Below are positions 1-11,272 of a stretch of DNA of 64,000 nt, piece by piece (within the stretch, counting starts at the first letter, position 1; each line of letters opens with the position of its first letter). The notes beneath the pieces are model-generated. The model did not search any database. It saw only the letters and a list, made by a program, of their open reading frames with translations, and was not told the origin of the DNA. Both the position numbers and the translations under genes were made by a program. The stretch is from contig JACKQL020000010.1 of the NCBI GenBank assembly GCA_018296165.2, forward strand, positions 992,001 to 1,056,000, read 5' to 3'. This DNA is from Termitomyces sp. T153. Its lineage: Eukaryota; Basidiomycota; Agaricomycetes; Agaricales; Lyophyllaceae.

Positions 1-1510
1 TTGAAAGTAGAAAGCCAATAGCTGTTTAAAAAAACAGATACTAATAGATTGTAAAAATCAGCTCTCAGATAAACTTAAAAAAAGCATACATGCAAAGCTA
101 CTGTTTTCAGTCATGGTCAGTCAATAGAAATTACTCTCAGAAGAGAAGTATACATAAGAAAGTGAGCTTCTATACAGAAACAACCATGAATATTAGCCAT
201 CAGACAATTGGGCAAAGAAAAAGAGGCCCACCTCAAGGATAGAAAGCTACTCAATGCTTAGAAATAGCCTGATAAAAGATGCAATAATAAAGATCTGGTT
301 ATCAGTTTGATCAGTGATTGGAGATGATACTCAGTAGTAGAGTAATACATGGCTAAGTAAGTGAAACCTCTAAAAGAGAGTCAGTAATGTCTATCAAAGA
401 TCAATAAAAGCCTTTTTCTACAATATCAGAACAGAGAGAATGTTGGAAGCTTCAGATTGGGAAGAAAGAAAGAGAGATTTGGTGTGATGTTTTTGATGTT
501 TATGTGATCAATTGATCTCTCCAAAGAACTGGCCAAAAAGTTGAAGCCAGTCAACTTATGTGTTTTACATAAGCATTACATAAGGATTGATGGAACCCAG
601 TTTCTCAAGATGAGCTACATTCCATGCCTTCAGCATGGGCCTGTAGCTCTTGCTTCATTCCAGACCCAACCTCACTTTGTTTGGTTAGGTCCTCAATATT
701 CTACTCAATGCTTCATCCCAGACCCAACCTCACTTTGTTTGGTTAGGTCCTCAATATTCTACTTAATGCTCCATCCCAGACCTGACCTCACTTCATTTGG
801 TTAGGTCCTTGTATTTCAAACTCAATGCTAAGTCCCAGATCTATTGAGAATATCTATACTACACTGTCAACTCATATACATTAAGTGCTGAAATTCACAG
901 AGGTTGGCAATTTGGTGTTTGAAAGAGATCTACCTTAAAAGCAGAAAGCCAATAACTGTTTACGAGAGAAAAGAGATAATACTTGAATTAGTTCTCAAAT
1001 GAATATTGAAAAAGCATGCCTGCAAAGCTACTGAACACTCAGAAAAGGAGCCTAATGAAGAATGTAGTGAAGTCTGATTTCAGCCATGATTAGTCCATAA
1101 AAGTTACACTCAGAAGAGGAGTATACTTAGCCCAATTCAGCTTCAATATAAAAACAACCACCAAAATCAACCATTGGACAATTAGCAAAGAAAAGAAAGC
1201 TTATCTGAAAGAAGAGAAAGCTACTCACTGCTCAGAAAAAGCCTAAAGAAGGATAGAATAGTGGAAATCTGGTTATCAGCTATATGATCAGTGATTGGAG
1301 ATGACAAAAAGTAGAGCATACATGGCTAGTTAAGTGTAAAAACCTCCAAAAGAGTAGAGTCTATCAGGCCAATCAAAGCTTCTTCTCACAGTATCAGAGC
1401 AGAGAGAATGGTTGATGCTTCAGATTGAAAAGAAAGGTCAAAAGAAAAAGTGATTCAGTGCAATGATTGATCTTTGCCACACACCAAAGGAAAAGGCTGA
1501 AAATTAGAGG
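1..1510. repeat. Diverged ~0.95 kb tandem duplication
   Basis: The block at roughly 1-560 is repeated in diverged form at roughly 930-1520. Matching landmarks occur in the same order in both copies: the AGAAAGCCAATA-type start, the tract around 'aacaaccac', the 'ggttatcag' stretch, 'tatcagarcagagagaatg' and the 'ttttacataagcattaca' end. The copies differ by many substitutions and small indels, so the duplication is old. No coding potential is evident. The conserved GTATCAGAGC-like string at about 1390 and its variant at about 425 resemble the primer-binding site of tRNA-iMet-primed LTR elements, so the unit may derive from a copia-type LTR plus leader. That origin is inference. Confidence 0.6.
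660..836. repeat. Minisatellite, ~60-bp unit, 3 copies
   Basis: Three consecutive units of about 59-60 bp each begin near 'cagacccaacctcacttt' and continue through 'ggttaggtcc' to 'caatgctycatccca'. The first two units are nearly identical and the third is more diverged. The array sits at the end of the first copy of the larger duplication. It gives a short spurious reading frame but no recognisable protein. Confidence 0.85.
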
Positions 1511-1731
1511 CCAGCCAAGTTACATAATTTTACATAAGCATTACAGGAATCTTCCCAGGTTGTTGGAAGATTGAGGCCACAGCCACTTTCCCAGGAGTCA
1601 TCATATAATATATAGATCTTGTCATTGCATTTATAAAGAGCACAGCCACTTTCCCAGAAGTCATTGCATATACTATAGAGATGAGATACGGTCCATGCCT
1701 TCAGCACAGGCCTATAGCTCTTGCTAAGTCC

Positions 1732-1980
1732 CAGACCTAACATCACTTTGTTCAGTTGGGCCCTTGATATTCTAACTCAATGCTGAGATCTAGACCCGAC
1801 TTCAATTTATTTGGTTAGGTCCTTGTATTTTGTTAACTCAATGCTGAGATCCAGACCCAGCCTCACTTTATTTGGTTAGACCCTTGTATTCCATCAACTC
1901 AATGCCCCTTGTATTTTGTCAACTCATGTTTTGCTAAGACCCAGACCTATTCTGACTTTGTCTACTTGGGTCTTTGATTT
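1732..1980. repeat. Minisatellite, same ~60-bp family, about 4 diverged copies
   Basis: This is the counterpart of the 660-836 array in the second copy of the larger duplication. Units begin with 'gacctaacatcac' or 'gacccgacttc' or 'gacccagcctcac' and run through 'ggttag' to 'actcaatgc'. Units are more diverged and unequal in length than in the first array, including a shortened copy near 1905-1955. Copy number therefore changed after the duplication. Confidence 0.75.
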
Positions 1981-2299
1981 TCTTTTATAAGAGTTCCACG
2001 CTGAAATAATCAAGATTGTTAGAGAAATGGAGCTTTTCCACTTTTCTCTCTTACCATTTCAACCTATTTCTTTCTTCAATTAATGTGCTTATAGTTCTGT
2101 CATTTTTTATATCAGCAGACATAAGTCCTTACTATTATTTCAACTATATTTTCTTCAGTCAAATAAAGCTTCTAACTTCATTCTTTTAAGAAGTAACATG
2201 AGAAGTGGTGATCATGCCCTAATAATCCCCTTTATTCTATTTTATATATTCTACACTCAATGATCAAATCCACATCAAACCTCACTTCATTTGGTTATA

Positions 2300-2690
2300 T
2301 ATTATAGAGATACTATACTGTACAGCTGTTTTCCATGCTTCTGAAGCCTCTGAAGCATCACACTTGGCATAGAAGATCCCTAGACTTGTTCTCTTTGGAT
2401 CTCCCTCTGACAGGTGTGTAGTTACATTTGTAGACACTGCACAGTACTGAATATACTTTGGATCTCCCTCTGTTAGCTGTGTGACTGAGCCATAGCCTAG
2501 CCTCCAAGGGTCACCCTTACAGCAGAACAAGTCTCTATACTTGGTCTGAGAGCCCCTTTTCAATTGCTTGAATGCTTCTCTTTCTCTTCCAAAAGTCTCT
2601 CCTATCAGTGTCTCACTACCCCCTTTGCTCCTTCTATGACCCAACTAACCCTTTCAGCACCTCCTCATGATGCTTTGAGTCCCCAGGAGA
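2300..2690 (+). mobile_element. Truncated Gypsy LTR plus leader and gag start
   Basis: This is a diverged relative of the full-length chromovirus at 20,316-26,736, in the opposite orientation. The LTR 3' part runs to the CA at 2521 and is followed directly by the primer-binding region (2522-2534) and the gag leader. A decayed gag start begins at the ATG near 2636 and reads M-T-Q, as in the full-length element. The 10-mer GACTTGTTCT (2383-2392) in the LTR and its exact complement AGAACAAGTC (2524-2533) after the LTR are both retained. The upstream U3 half and everything after the gag start are missing. Confidence 0.8.
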
Positions 2691-3732
2691 CTCAGGTGTA
2701 ACTCACTGATAAGAAACTATTCTTGCTAAGCACCAATTTCTATTATTTCCCATGTTTTTTGGCAACTTCCAGATTTCTAGTTTCTATGTGATATACAGTC
2801 ATGTGACTTTGTCATGTGTAGTCTAGACTCTCAGCCCATTGGATGACTTTCACTTCATGATGACTAGCGACCTTTAGCAACCTCCTAGCAAAGTTGCCAA
2901 TCATATTTCTTTTCTTGGTATTATTGGCACAGATTTCTTGTTACTTTATTTAATTTATTTACTTACTACATGACACTCTAGTAACCAGCATATTGGCTGT
3001 CATTCCAGGTGTTGACTTTAACTATACTTTGGATTATTTACTTTCACATGCTATTCTTCCTAACTTGCCTAGGTCACTGGTGACCAGTTCACCATTCTTG
3101 CCTCCTTTCAGTTTCATTGCTTTTACTTACTATAAATACTGTCATGTTTTCTATACAACCATCAAAGAATTGTACCTCATTAGTAGCCCTAAACATCAGA
3201 TCTAAGTCTTGTGACTTTGAAGCTTCTTTGTTCACCCTAGCACTTTTTCTATTGAGTTAGTGTCTTCATTGTTTTGTTTTGCTACAGTAGTACCACTTTT
3301 GAGTACTATTTTGTCAAGTCATTGTTTAGCAATAGGACCTATGGCTAGTTTCAGCTCATTCTTGTCCTTTTGCTAATGCTTTCACTATTACCTAGCATCT
3401 CTAAGTTCCACTCTACTAGTGCCATTTATGCTAGTGACTTCATATACACTCTAGCTGGATTTACTTGCAGAGTTCCCTTCCATCACTACACTCTCCTACC
3501 AATGTCACATTAGCAACCTAGCACAACTTGTACCAAACCAGGTTCTCTGGGACCTAAATTGATTTATGCCCCTATTTTCTATAGTCCATTTGTATTTTAC
3601 TTGCAAAACTGCTAGTTGTTGTGTCCTCTGCACAGCAGCTAGGCAGCAACAGACTTCATCATTGCTCAAACTTCCCTCTCCTCCAACACCAGTGAATTGA
3701 CCAGATTGTGTCACACCACTGAATCTGTGTGC
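2691..3732. other. Gene-free AT-rich stretch
   Basis: Stop codons are frequent in all frames, CpG is almost absent and no conserved domain was recognised. It lies between two fragments of the same Gypsy family (LTR/gag start at 2300-2690, reverse transcriptase at 3733-4052), so it may be unrecognisable remains of retroelements. That origin is inference. Confidence 0.4.
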
Positions 3733-4052
3733 CTATCCCTTGAATAGTCCTAAATCAGACAAAGAGACCTGTCCTTCCTCTTGATAAAGAAGATTGGGGA
3801 AGCTATAGGGGACTTTGAGGCTTGGCCAGAAATAAAGTTCTCCTGCAGAAATACATCCATCCTGCTCATGAGGCACCAGCTGATAGACATTGCAGCTGAA
3901 ATGTTCTGCACTGAATAGCAACTTATTTGTGTGGCTCCATTGCTTGTGCTTTGAGAGCAAGTCACACAATGCTTTAGAGAATACATCCTCAAAGTCATAG
4001 AGGTGATGAGGGACTGTGCTATGCAAGAACTTGAAATGAGAGTCAGCTGCAA
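3733..4052 (-). pseudogene. Ty3/Gypsy pol fragment, N-terminal RT region
   Basis: The minus strand encodes a decayed stretch homologous to the region just upstream of and entering reverse transcriptase in the full-length element at 23,500-23,900. Shared blocks include 'FEDVFSKA', the 'PHEQD' segment and 'FFIKRKD'. The similarity switches between two overlapping frames, so at least one frameshift is present, and stops follow 'SLCLI'. No catalytic YxDD motif is included. This is a dead fragment of the same chromovirus family, on the opposite strand to the LTR fragment at 2300-2690. Confidence 0.8.
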
Positions 4053-4195
4053 AGCTTCAGCCAGTTATTGAGAGGTTGTTTGACTGGTTCAAACCTCTGC
4101 CATGGTGGGAGAGAGGTGGAGCATCACAGCATAGATCCTATCATCTGTTACAATACACATGTAGATTACAGTATTTTGTCTTGTTTGCCTCATAA

Positions 4196-4760
4196 AGTTT
4201 AGTGGCTCAAAAAACTGCCCCAATGTTTTATACTTTTTGAAAGATGACATTGGCATGATGTAATGGAGCATCTATTACCTATTTTAGTGCAAAGGTATAA
4301 TATTGATTTACTTATTATTGCTATATGGTAGTGTCACATGACACTACCTATTGAATACTTGTATTGTAATTATGTAAGGCAGCACCTTACTTCATACTTT
4401 GTAGACAAGATCAATTGACTGGTTTTGACTTACAAGGTGTGAATTATAAGCTGTGTGAACTGTAACAGAAATGTTACACATGAAGGATTGGAAGTATTTA
4501 AAATTCTAGTTAAATCATGCAAAATACTATAGCATCATGACTACAAATTGCATTTTAGTTTATGTAATTCAAATCAAAATTGATGGAGTAATGGCCATTT
4601 TAAAATATTCACTCATTGGGACAGTTCTTTGAGCATCTCTAATTAGTACTTTGTATGTCCTCCATTAGCCTTGATAACTGCTTGAATCCCTCTAGGCATG
4701 CTTTTTATCAGTCTTTGGCATACCTCTGCTGGTATTCCAGTATGTATAAGTCTACAGAAT
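4196..4760 (-). mobile_element. Tc1/mariner-like 3' fragment, split by a solo LTR
   Basis: The minus strand from about 4745 encodes the end of a Tc1-type transposase: I-P-A-E-V-C-Q-R, then S-M-P-R, ending in G-G-H-T-K-Y and a stop near 4655. That C-terminus is characteristic of Tc1-family transposases. Downstream comes a long non-coding terminal region ending with the inverted-repeat sequence GGCTCAAAAAACTG near 4200. The same terminal region occurs in the opposite orientation at 9840-10,287. The element is interrupted at 4259-4478 by a separate LTR insertion. Only the last roughly 30 codons of the transposase survive. Confidence 0.75.
4259..4478. mobile_element. Solo LTR (220 bp) with 5-bp TSD CATGA
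   Basis: The segment starts TGTAA and ends TTACA, matching the 5'-TG...CA-3' rule with short terminal inverted repeats. It is flanked by perfect 5-bp direct repeats CATGA at 4254-4258 and 4479-4483. Removing it together with one CATGA restores the Tc1 terminal sequence seen intact near 10,050 and 10,240. It carries a perfect 10-bp hairpin, GGTAGTGTCA / TGACACTACC, at 4327-4348. Its family and orientation cannot be assigned, and no internal retroelement region is present. Confidence 0.75.
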
Positions 4761-6496
4761 GTACACCTATGTCCAATAAACCTTGTTTTATAGCTATGTA
4801 AAGAAGCCTCTAGCACCAGAGTTTCCTTGACAACCTGAGCCTCTTTTCATTTCTTGAAATTCTCATTATATTTTAGCTCCTTTTATGTTTCTTTGCCAGT
4901 TGGGGAGCCCAACTTTTCCAATGTTAATGTGGAGTGTAGCAATATGGGCATAGTAGATGATATTCTGTATCAACAACAATTATAGACTTGTCAATCTTAG
5001 ATGAGTTAAGATAAGTGGCATTGATAAAAAAAAAAAGTATATATATGGAAGATTTCCTTACAGCCATTCTGAGCCAAGCTTTCTGATTTTCAGGACAGAA
5101 AAACTTGCTAAGCAAAATTCAAGTGAAAATCCAACCCTGAAAATATGTCAAGACTATATTTGGCCTGATAATTACAGCCAAACACTACCATAAATGGACA
5201 TTTACCATTACTCCAAAAATATTTAATGACCTGGACCTTGGACTAACTAACCATCTCTATATGACAGATTGACCATATGATTCCCCCTTGAATTTTCTTG
5301 AAAATGTTATAAATACCTTGATGAGCAAGATTGTCCTCCTGATAATGTTGAGTTTTCTCCTAATGATTATTCCAGATTCTGTGATTCTCTTTATTATCCA
5401 GTACTCCATTCTCATATTGTTTCAGTTTCCTTCTGTTGCCTCTTAGCTTGCTCAAATTTTCCAGATTGTTATATTACTATCATGTTTTCTGGTATATTTC
5501 TATGATGGTTCTTTTATTGTATGCAACACTATGGACCACTCCTTTGTATCTTTTGATTGTCTTACTTTTTTTAGATTACCTCTTTCTGCATTTGCAGTTC
5601 CACTATATAGAAACATCCTGTTTGGTTTTATTATATTCAACAACATTATTTTGATTCTTTGCTTGAACTAAGTTCTTGAACACTAGTATATGATGTTTAT
5701 CAATTTGAAAGACCAAAATTCCATACCAAAGTGACATATGCTCCTTCTGCTTTTGGTGACTTCATGTCCTTTAGGTGTCAGTGGTTTTATTTCAAGAGCT
5801 TGTTCTTGGTGTTCATTTGCCAGCTCTCACTCACTACACCTGCTCTACTCTTTACTATCAGCTTATATTGCAGACTTTTGGTGAAGATTTTACTAATGCT
5901 CTATAAAAGATGATCACTGCTTGCTGACTTGTCTATCATATGAACATATATGGATGTATATTTGTGTACATGTTCAAGTACATACAACTACCATTTGTTC
6001 AATGCTATTGCTTGCATTATGATCCATCTGTGACTCAGGAACTGGTGCTCATTGCTGCTAGAATGGCTGTGTGAGGTGTTTCATGGTGTGCATGTAGTAT
6101 GTAGAGCTCTGACTAGTGATCTGATCCTGCAGCTACCTCTAAATCATCAAGTAAGGTTACAATTTTTTTCATGATGTTTCTGGCTTTGGCCTACTTCTTT
6201 CTATGAACAGCAAACAGTGGAACATTGAACTTTGGCTTCCCTCAAGTGGCCTTGAGCCCATGTATAGTAACCTTGAATTGATTCAGTCACTGAGTAAGTG
6301 AAGGCCCTGGGAAGCTAGCTCTCCTATAGGTCTGTCCAAAATTTATCCCCAAAATGGGCTTCAAAGATGCTATAAATCTGGCTTTTTTGAGCTCTAAATA
6401 TGCTATTCTGGACTAAGGTTCCTTCCACATAATTTTTGATGGCATGTGACCAGGTAGCATGCACAAACAATAACTTGAGAGAGATGGAATTCTTGT
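4761..6496. other. Gene-free AT-rich stretch
   Basis: Reading frames are short and low-complexity, CpG is nearly absent and no protein family was recognised. A region at 6331-6420 is loosely inverted relative to 8870-8955, outside the hAT element, and may be the remains of an older inverted-repeat transposon. That reading is weak. Confidence 0.35.
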
Positions 6497-6504
6497 ATGC
6501 TACT

Positions 6505-8638
6505 TAGAGTGGTGGGAAATAGGTCTGAGTTCTAATCCACCCAGCAAATTTGCCCCAACATTCCTGAGGCCCTATTTTGCAGGTCTAATTCTCAGCAAAT
6601 TTGCCTAGGCTATTTTGCTTTGTAAACAAGCTAATTTTTACCTATTTTGCACCTATTTTGCTGCTAATTTGCATGAGTTTGCTCAGATTTACTTCTATTG
6701 TACATCTAAGACCATTGTTCCCACTTGTTGGCTTGAGGGATGAAATCACTAGCTTCTACATCCTTCTCTGCCCTGCCATGTGAACCAGATCCTTGTGTCA
6801 GACCTCTGCTCTGATTGTTGGATGACACTGTACCATCTGAATCAGTTACACTTTCCACCAGAATCTGTATATAACATGAGATCTCAAACCAAGCTGCCAG
6901 ATCAAAGTAACAATTTTCAAATCCAGACAAGTCAGGAAGGCCTTCATCCAGCCATTTCAAAGGATCTGCTTCAGGATCAAGTGGTGCAGACATTTCACTG
7001 TCCTCAATCTTGCTTTTGATGTTGATTTCTTTGGACATTTTGGTAGTTTTAGAAATAATTAGATTCTGGTTAATTGTTGCTTCAATGTCCCTCCAATTAA
7101 TTGTGACAGGCTTTCTATGTTTCTCCTGTTGAATACTATCTCTCAGCAATATTCTGACTTGTGCATTAATGAAACTTTACTGGCTTGCCAATCTGATTGA
7201 ATCCTTAAATGATGAGATGATTTGTCATTGTAGAGATGTTCTGCCACCTCTGTTTAGGACTATTCAACCAGGTACCAGTGGATATTAATTGCTCGTCTAC
7301 CATGGACACAGGCATAGCAGAAAAGATTTTTACAGTGAGCACCTCAATAATGAGTAAGTATTGAACTTGTTTGTCTGAATCTCAAGAAGTATATTTACTG
7401 CAATTACATCAGATTCTTCATGGTGCACAAGACATAACCAATATTCATGGAGGGATTCTTTATGCCCATGCTTGTGATTAAATGGATTGGTGCCAGCTAA
7501 ATATGCCTGAAACCAACTCTTCAGTGCCACAATTGCCTCCTGGAGATTGCAGTTTGCAAGGTAAGGATTGATCTCTTGCATTGATTCCTTTGCCTCCTCA
7601 ACTGATCAACTCACACAGTATTCATTGCCATATTCCCTCTAGAGAAGCTGCAATAAGCTGATTCCAATTCCATCAATCATTTCAGACTTAGCTTTTACTT
7701 GTGGCAGCTTCCCTTTCTCATATGTGATTGTGATTGAAGAAATTGTGAGAGGATTTGGATTGTTGATGATTGGTGCTGCTTGATTCTCTAAGTAGTGTGT
7801 AAGTCATGATTAATTCTCAAGTTGGATACAAATTCAATTATACCAGGATCAAGAACAAAGGCAGTTGTTTAAACATTTGATGCCTGCTCACTCTCAGTCA
7901 ATTGTGAGAAGCAGCAGTTTACAATAGCCTGGATTGTCTCTTTCAGATGAGTTGAATTACTTTGCCTTGTCCTTCATCGCATTGTCCTTTGTGAAAAGGT
8001 CCTTCCCTCCATGACTCTGAATGCACTTCCTGGCTGAATCAATTGAGCTTTGAAGCCATGACTGGAGCACAACAGATTCTTATGATTTTGTCACCCAATA
8101 CTCCAGTACATCAGCAATGCTTCAATCCCTTTTCCATGTTGCATGAGCAGAATGGTTGACAGCTCCTTCTTCACCAACATTGTGGACTACTCATTGAGAG
8201 CAAAGTCAAGGAGTCAATTTACTTTGGCATCTAGATCACTGGGATCAACAAACTTGAAGCCCTCTGGCAAGGCCCTGAGATATGTCCTGAGCTGTTGAAA
8301 CTTGCCTGAGCTCATGCATCATGCAATGGTATGTTGATAATGATCTTATGTTTTTGCATCATCAATGATCACAAATCTTATTATTACTCTTGTCTATCAT
8401 ACCACCAATAAAATACAGCTATATAGGCTATTTATCCACTTTATAGGAAGTCTCTCAGTACAATTTAGATACCCTACACTCAATTTCAAAGTCCATATAT
8501 TTTTCGTTATCTGTGGGGCTAATTTGCCCTATTTCCCACCTACTGATCCTATGATTTTGAGGGTCTGGCAAATTAATGGCAAATTAGCCAGGCTAATTTG
8601 CAGGTGCAATTTTCAAAGTCCTATTTCCTGCCACTCTA
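6505..8638. mobile_element. hAT-like DNA transposon, 2,134 bp, 8-bp TSD
   Basis: The termini are inverted repeats of about 19 bp: TAGAGTGGTGGGAAATAGG on the left and the complement of TAGAGTGGCAGGAAATAGG on the right, differing at two positions. They are flanked by a perfect 8-bp direct repeat ATGCTACT (6497-6504 and 8639-8646). Eight-base target duplications and a YARNG-type terminus are hallmarks of the hAT superfamily. Inside are minus-strand reading frames of 147 and 83 codons (6706-7149, 7330-7581), but no intact transposase or recognisable hAT dimerisation domain was seen. It is probably a non-autonomous or decayed copy. CpG is nearly absent throughout. Confidence 0.8.
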
Positions 8639-8998
8639 ATGCTACTTGTCCTGCTTCCTAGCAGGAATACATATCATCAATGTAGGAAGCTTATTTTTGC
8701 TATGTCTCCATGTAACAAGTGTGTGAGATTGAACAGAATAGCAGATGGTGCCAAAGATAATGGCAGTGAGGTATGATCGCAGGCTTGACTACCACATCAA
8801 ATTGTCTATATGGTCATGAAAATATGCTATCAAAAGGACAAAGGTCTCAAAATTTTTCTGCTGCATGGGTGAAAAGTGTCTAGAATATGCTATACTTAGA
8901 CCAAGATTTGGCCAGTTTTGGGGTCTGAAATATACTATTTTTGGGAGGGACATATAAGCAAGCTTTCCAAGGCCTGTAAGTAAGGTAGAAGCTGAATA

Positions 8999-9200
8999 CA
9001 GTCAAACCTCTCATAACTGATGGCCCTTGTAAGCAATAACCCCTTCAATCCGATGGATTTTCAGCATCCACCAACTTGGTTCACAGGGAAATTTGATAAC
9101 CCTCCAATACACTGCTGGGGCCAGAAATGTTTCTAATGGAAAAAGAGTCAAAGAAACCTGTCATCTGTTTCTTGGCTAGCTTTTTTCTATAGAAAAAGGC
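8999..9200. mobile_element. pogo/Tigger-like terminal repeat fragment, copy 1
   Basis: The sequence beginning CAGTCAAACCTCTCATAAC at 8999 is preceded by TA, as expected for pogo/Tc1-type target sites. The same start occurs at 19,390. Similarity between the two copies resumes about 100 bp into copy 1 ('cactgctgg', 'gaaacctgtcat'). CCGATGG in the other copy reads CTGATGG here. The right-hand terminus could not be placed and no transposase was seen. Confidence 0.5.
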
Positions 9201-9839
9201 AAATTTCCTTTGTTCAAAGACTTTTTCCTCATCACACCAGTAAGGATGTCACGACACACTCTTCCCCATGCCCAGATGATACTTTTTGGAAGATTGATCC
9301 TGAGATTCGGAACCCACAATGGAATGGCCAGTGGGCCACCTAGTGACAGACATGCTGCACCAATTGGCTAGGCACCCAATCAAACCGGCAACCACATTAA
9401 TTACCTCACTGAACCATCCGATGGACCATACAGTAACTTCAGCAGCCTGATTGAACTATTGACTCCTATCCTCTTGCCTACCCATACCTCAACCCACTTG
9501 GTCAGCAAGGACCCTGAGACCCTCTTCCAAATCCGTTGAGCCAGGGAAACCATTTGTTTTTGTCATCTGGTCACAAGTGTGGTGGTCACCATGCCTCATT
9601 GTATCATGTGCTGATTGGTCATTCTGGGGCAGCCTGACCAACAAAGCCTTCCTAATCATCACGTGTGGGTGGTGGCTTTCTGGCAGCATTGAAGAACCCA
9701 CATGGTGTCTAAGGTGTTTTCTACACAGGTGCACTTAGCCAGAGTCAAAACCCCAACCTTGCACTTGCAGATCATGTGACCTGCTTTGGGATGCAATGGT
9801 GCCAGCTGAGCCACCATGCCCCCTGCATATCTAGAAGGA
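9201..9839. other. Unassigned region
   Basis: No recognisable gene. The stretch has slightly more CpG than its surroundings and several short frames on both strands (for example 9489-9734 and 9659-9871 on the minus strand), but none shows a known motif or supporting splice structure. Confidence 0.35.
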
Positions 9840-10287
9840 TTCAAGCAGTTATCAAGGCAAATGGAGGACATACAAAGTACTAAATACCAAAATTAGAGAT
9901 GCTCAAAAAACTGTTCCAATAAGTGAATATTTTCAAATGGCCATTGCTCCATCAGTTTTGATTTGAATTATATAAACTAAAATGCAATTTGTAGCCATGA
10001 TGCCATAGTATTTTACATGAGTTAACCAGAATTTCAAATACTTCCAATCCTTCATGCCAATGTCATCTTTCAAAAAGTATAAAAAACTGTTCCAATGAGT
10101 GAATATTTTAAAATGGCCATTACTCCATCAGTTTTGATTTGAATTACATAAACTAGAATGAAATTTGTAGCCATGATGCCATAGTATTTTACATGATCTA
10201 ACCAGAATTCAAATACTTCCAATCCTTCATGCCAATGTCATCTTTCAAAAAGTATGACACATTGGGACAGTTTTTTGAGCCACTGTA
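9840..10287 (+). mobile_element. Tc1/mariner-like 3' end with duplicated terminal region
   Basis: The plus strand ends a Tc1-type transposase reading I-Q-A-V-I-K-A-N and then G-G-H-T-K-Y-stop at about 9838-9889. A terminal region follows in which a unit of about 175 bp is present twice in tandem (about 9907-10,080 and 10,081-10,254). The outer end is the inverted repeat ending at 10,287 (complement CAGTGGCTCAAAAAACTG), next to a TA. The same terminal region occurs inverted at 4196-4640. The rest of the transposase upstream is missing. Confidence 0.7.
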
Positions 10288-11115
10288 GGTGGTATGCACC
10301 CACTGCTGATGATTTGGAGCACTTCCAAGTTCTCCTCCAAATCCAAGAGAGCTGTGGTAAATTCCCACTGTGCACAGCCAAATGGCTGCACTATGGAGAG
10401 TCAGCCATTTTCACTCACCTCCTACAACAATCTGCAGAGGTGGTAAATGCTGCCTTGACTGCAGCATAGAAGCTATTTTCTGGCTCCTCTCCATCAAGAG
10501 CAGCCCCAACTGAGGTGGGGCCTTTGTCAGCAGTTTAGAGTGACTACTCCCAGCCCATCTGCTGCTCCTGTCCCATCCTCCAAGGACACAACCACAGAAG
10601 AGACAATAGAGCTGGACTACCATAATATGTCCTCTGCCCTCACTCCTATCAGCTCAGAGACCACTGATCTAGTCATCCCCAGCCCTTTAGATGTGGCTGT
10701 AGCAACTAACATTGCTACTTCTGCTGCTCCTGAAGCTGGAACTAGTGGCTCATTTGAAATAACTAATGTTGTCTCCAAGTGCTGGGCTGACATGGTGAGC
10801 AACAAAGAAGCATTGTTGTCACAGATAGATGAATGGGCTGGCTGAAATACTACATGTAGTTCACATTAACACATGTTATATGTGGGTAAGCTGAGTACCT
10901 ACCAATGCCTACTGGCATGCCTTCAGGCAGTGTGCCAGAGTTTTACTCTGCCCTTATGTCCATAGAACTATATGAGCCTATACATATTCAGCATAGGAAC
11001 CCTCCTGGGGCCATGGTGCCATGGTGCCATGCCATGGGTAGGATGCTGTATCCCACCCTCTTGTTGTTTTTTCTTATGACTGATGTGAGACCATTGACAG
11101 ACTCAAAAGGGGAGG
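10288..11115. other. Retroelement-like internal remnant, unassigned
   Basis: There is a 101-codon plus-strand frame (10,540-10,845) rich in Ser, Thr, Ala and Pro, with no recognised domain. The region ends at about 11,104-11,117 in a purine-rich tract AAAAGGGGAGGTG that touches a likely LTR start, so it may be the 3' internal end of an LTR element. CpG is nearly absent. That interpretation is inference. Confidence 0.35.
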
Positions 11116-11170
11116 TGTGTAACAGATTGCCTATCACTTTTCCTTAATTCTTTGTTTACAATACTATAAC

Positions 11171-11249
<79 letters not shown>

Positions 11250-11272
11250 CAGTATGATCATCCCTTTCCCTT
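11116..11272 (+). repeat. Probable LTR carrying an AAT microsatellite
   Basis: The segment begins TGTGTAACAG directly after a polypurine-like tract AAAAGGGGAGGTG and ends ...CCCTTCCA. It is followed by GTATCAGAGCAG at 11,273, which resembles the usual tRNA-iMet primer-binding site of copia-type elements. Purine tract on the left and primer-site-like sequence on the right is the arrangement expected of a single LTR shared by two internal regions. No second copy was found to fix the boundaries, so they are approximate. Confidence 0.4.
11172..11248. repeat. (AAT)n microsatellite, about 25 units
   Basis: An uninterrupted run of AAT triplets about 76 bp long lies inside the probable LTR at 11,116-11,272. 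Read on the minus strand it gives a meaningless poly-tyrosine stretch. Confidence 0.95.

Noticed and set aside
6331..8955. Outer inverted repeat pair enclosing the hAT element
   Set aside because: Similarity between 6331-6420 and the complement of 8870-8955 is loose, with no clear TSD.
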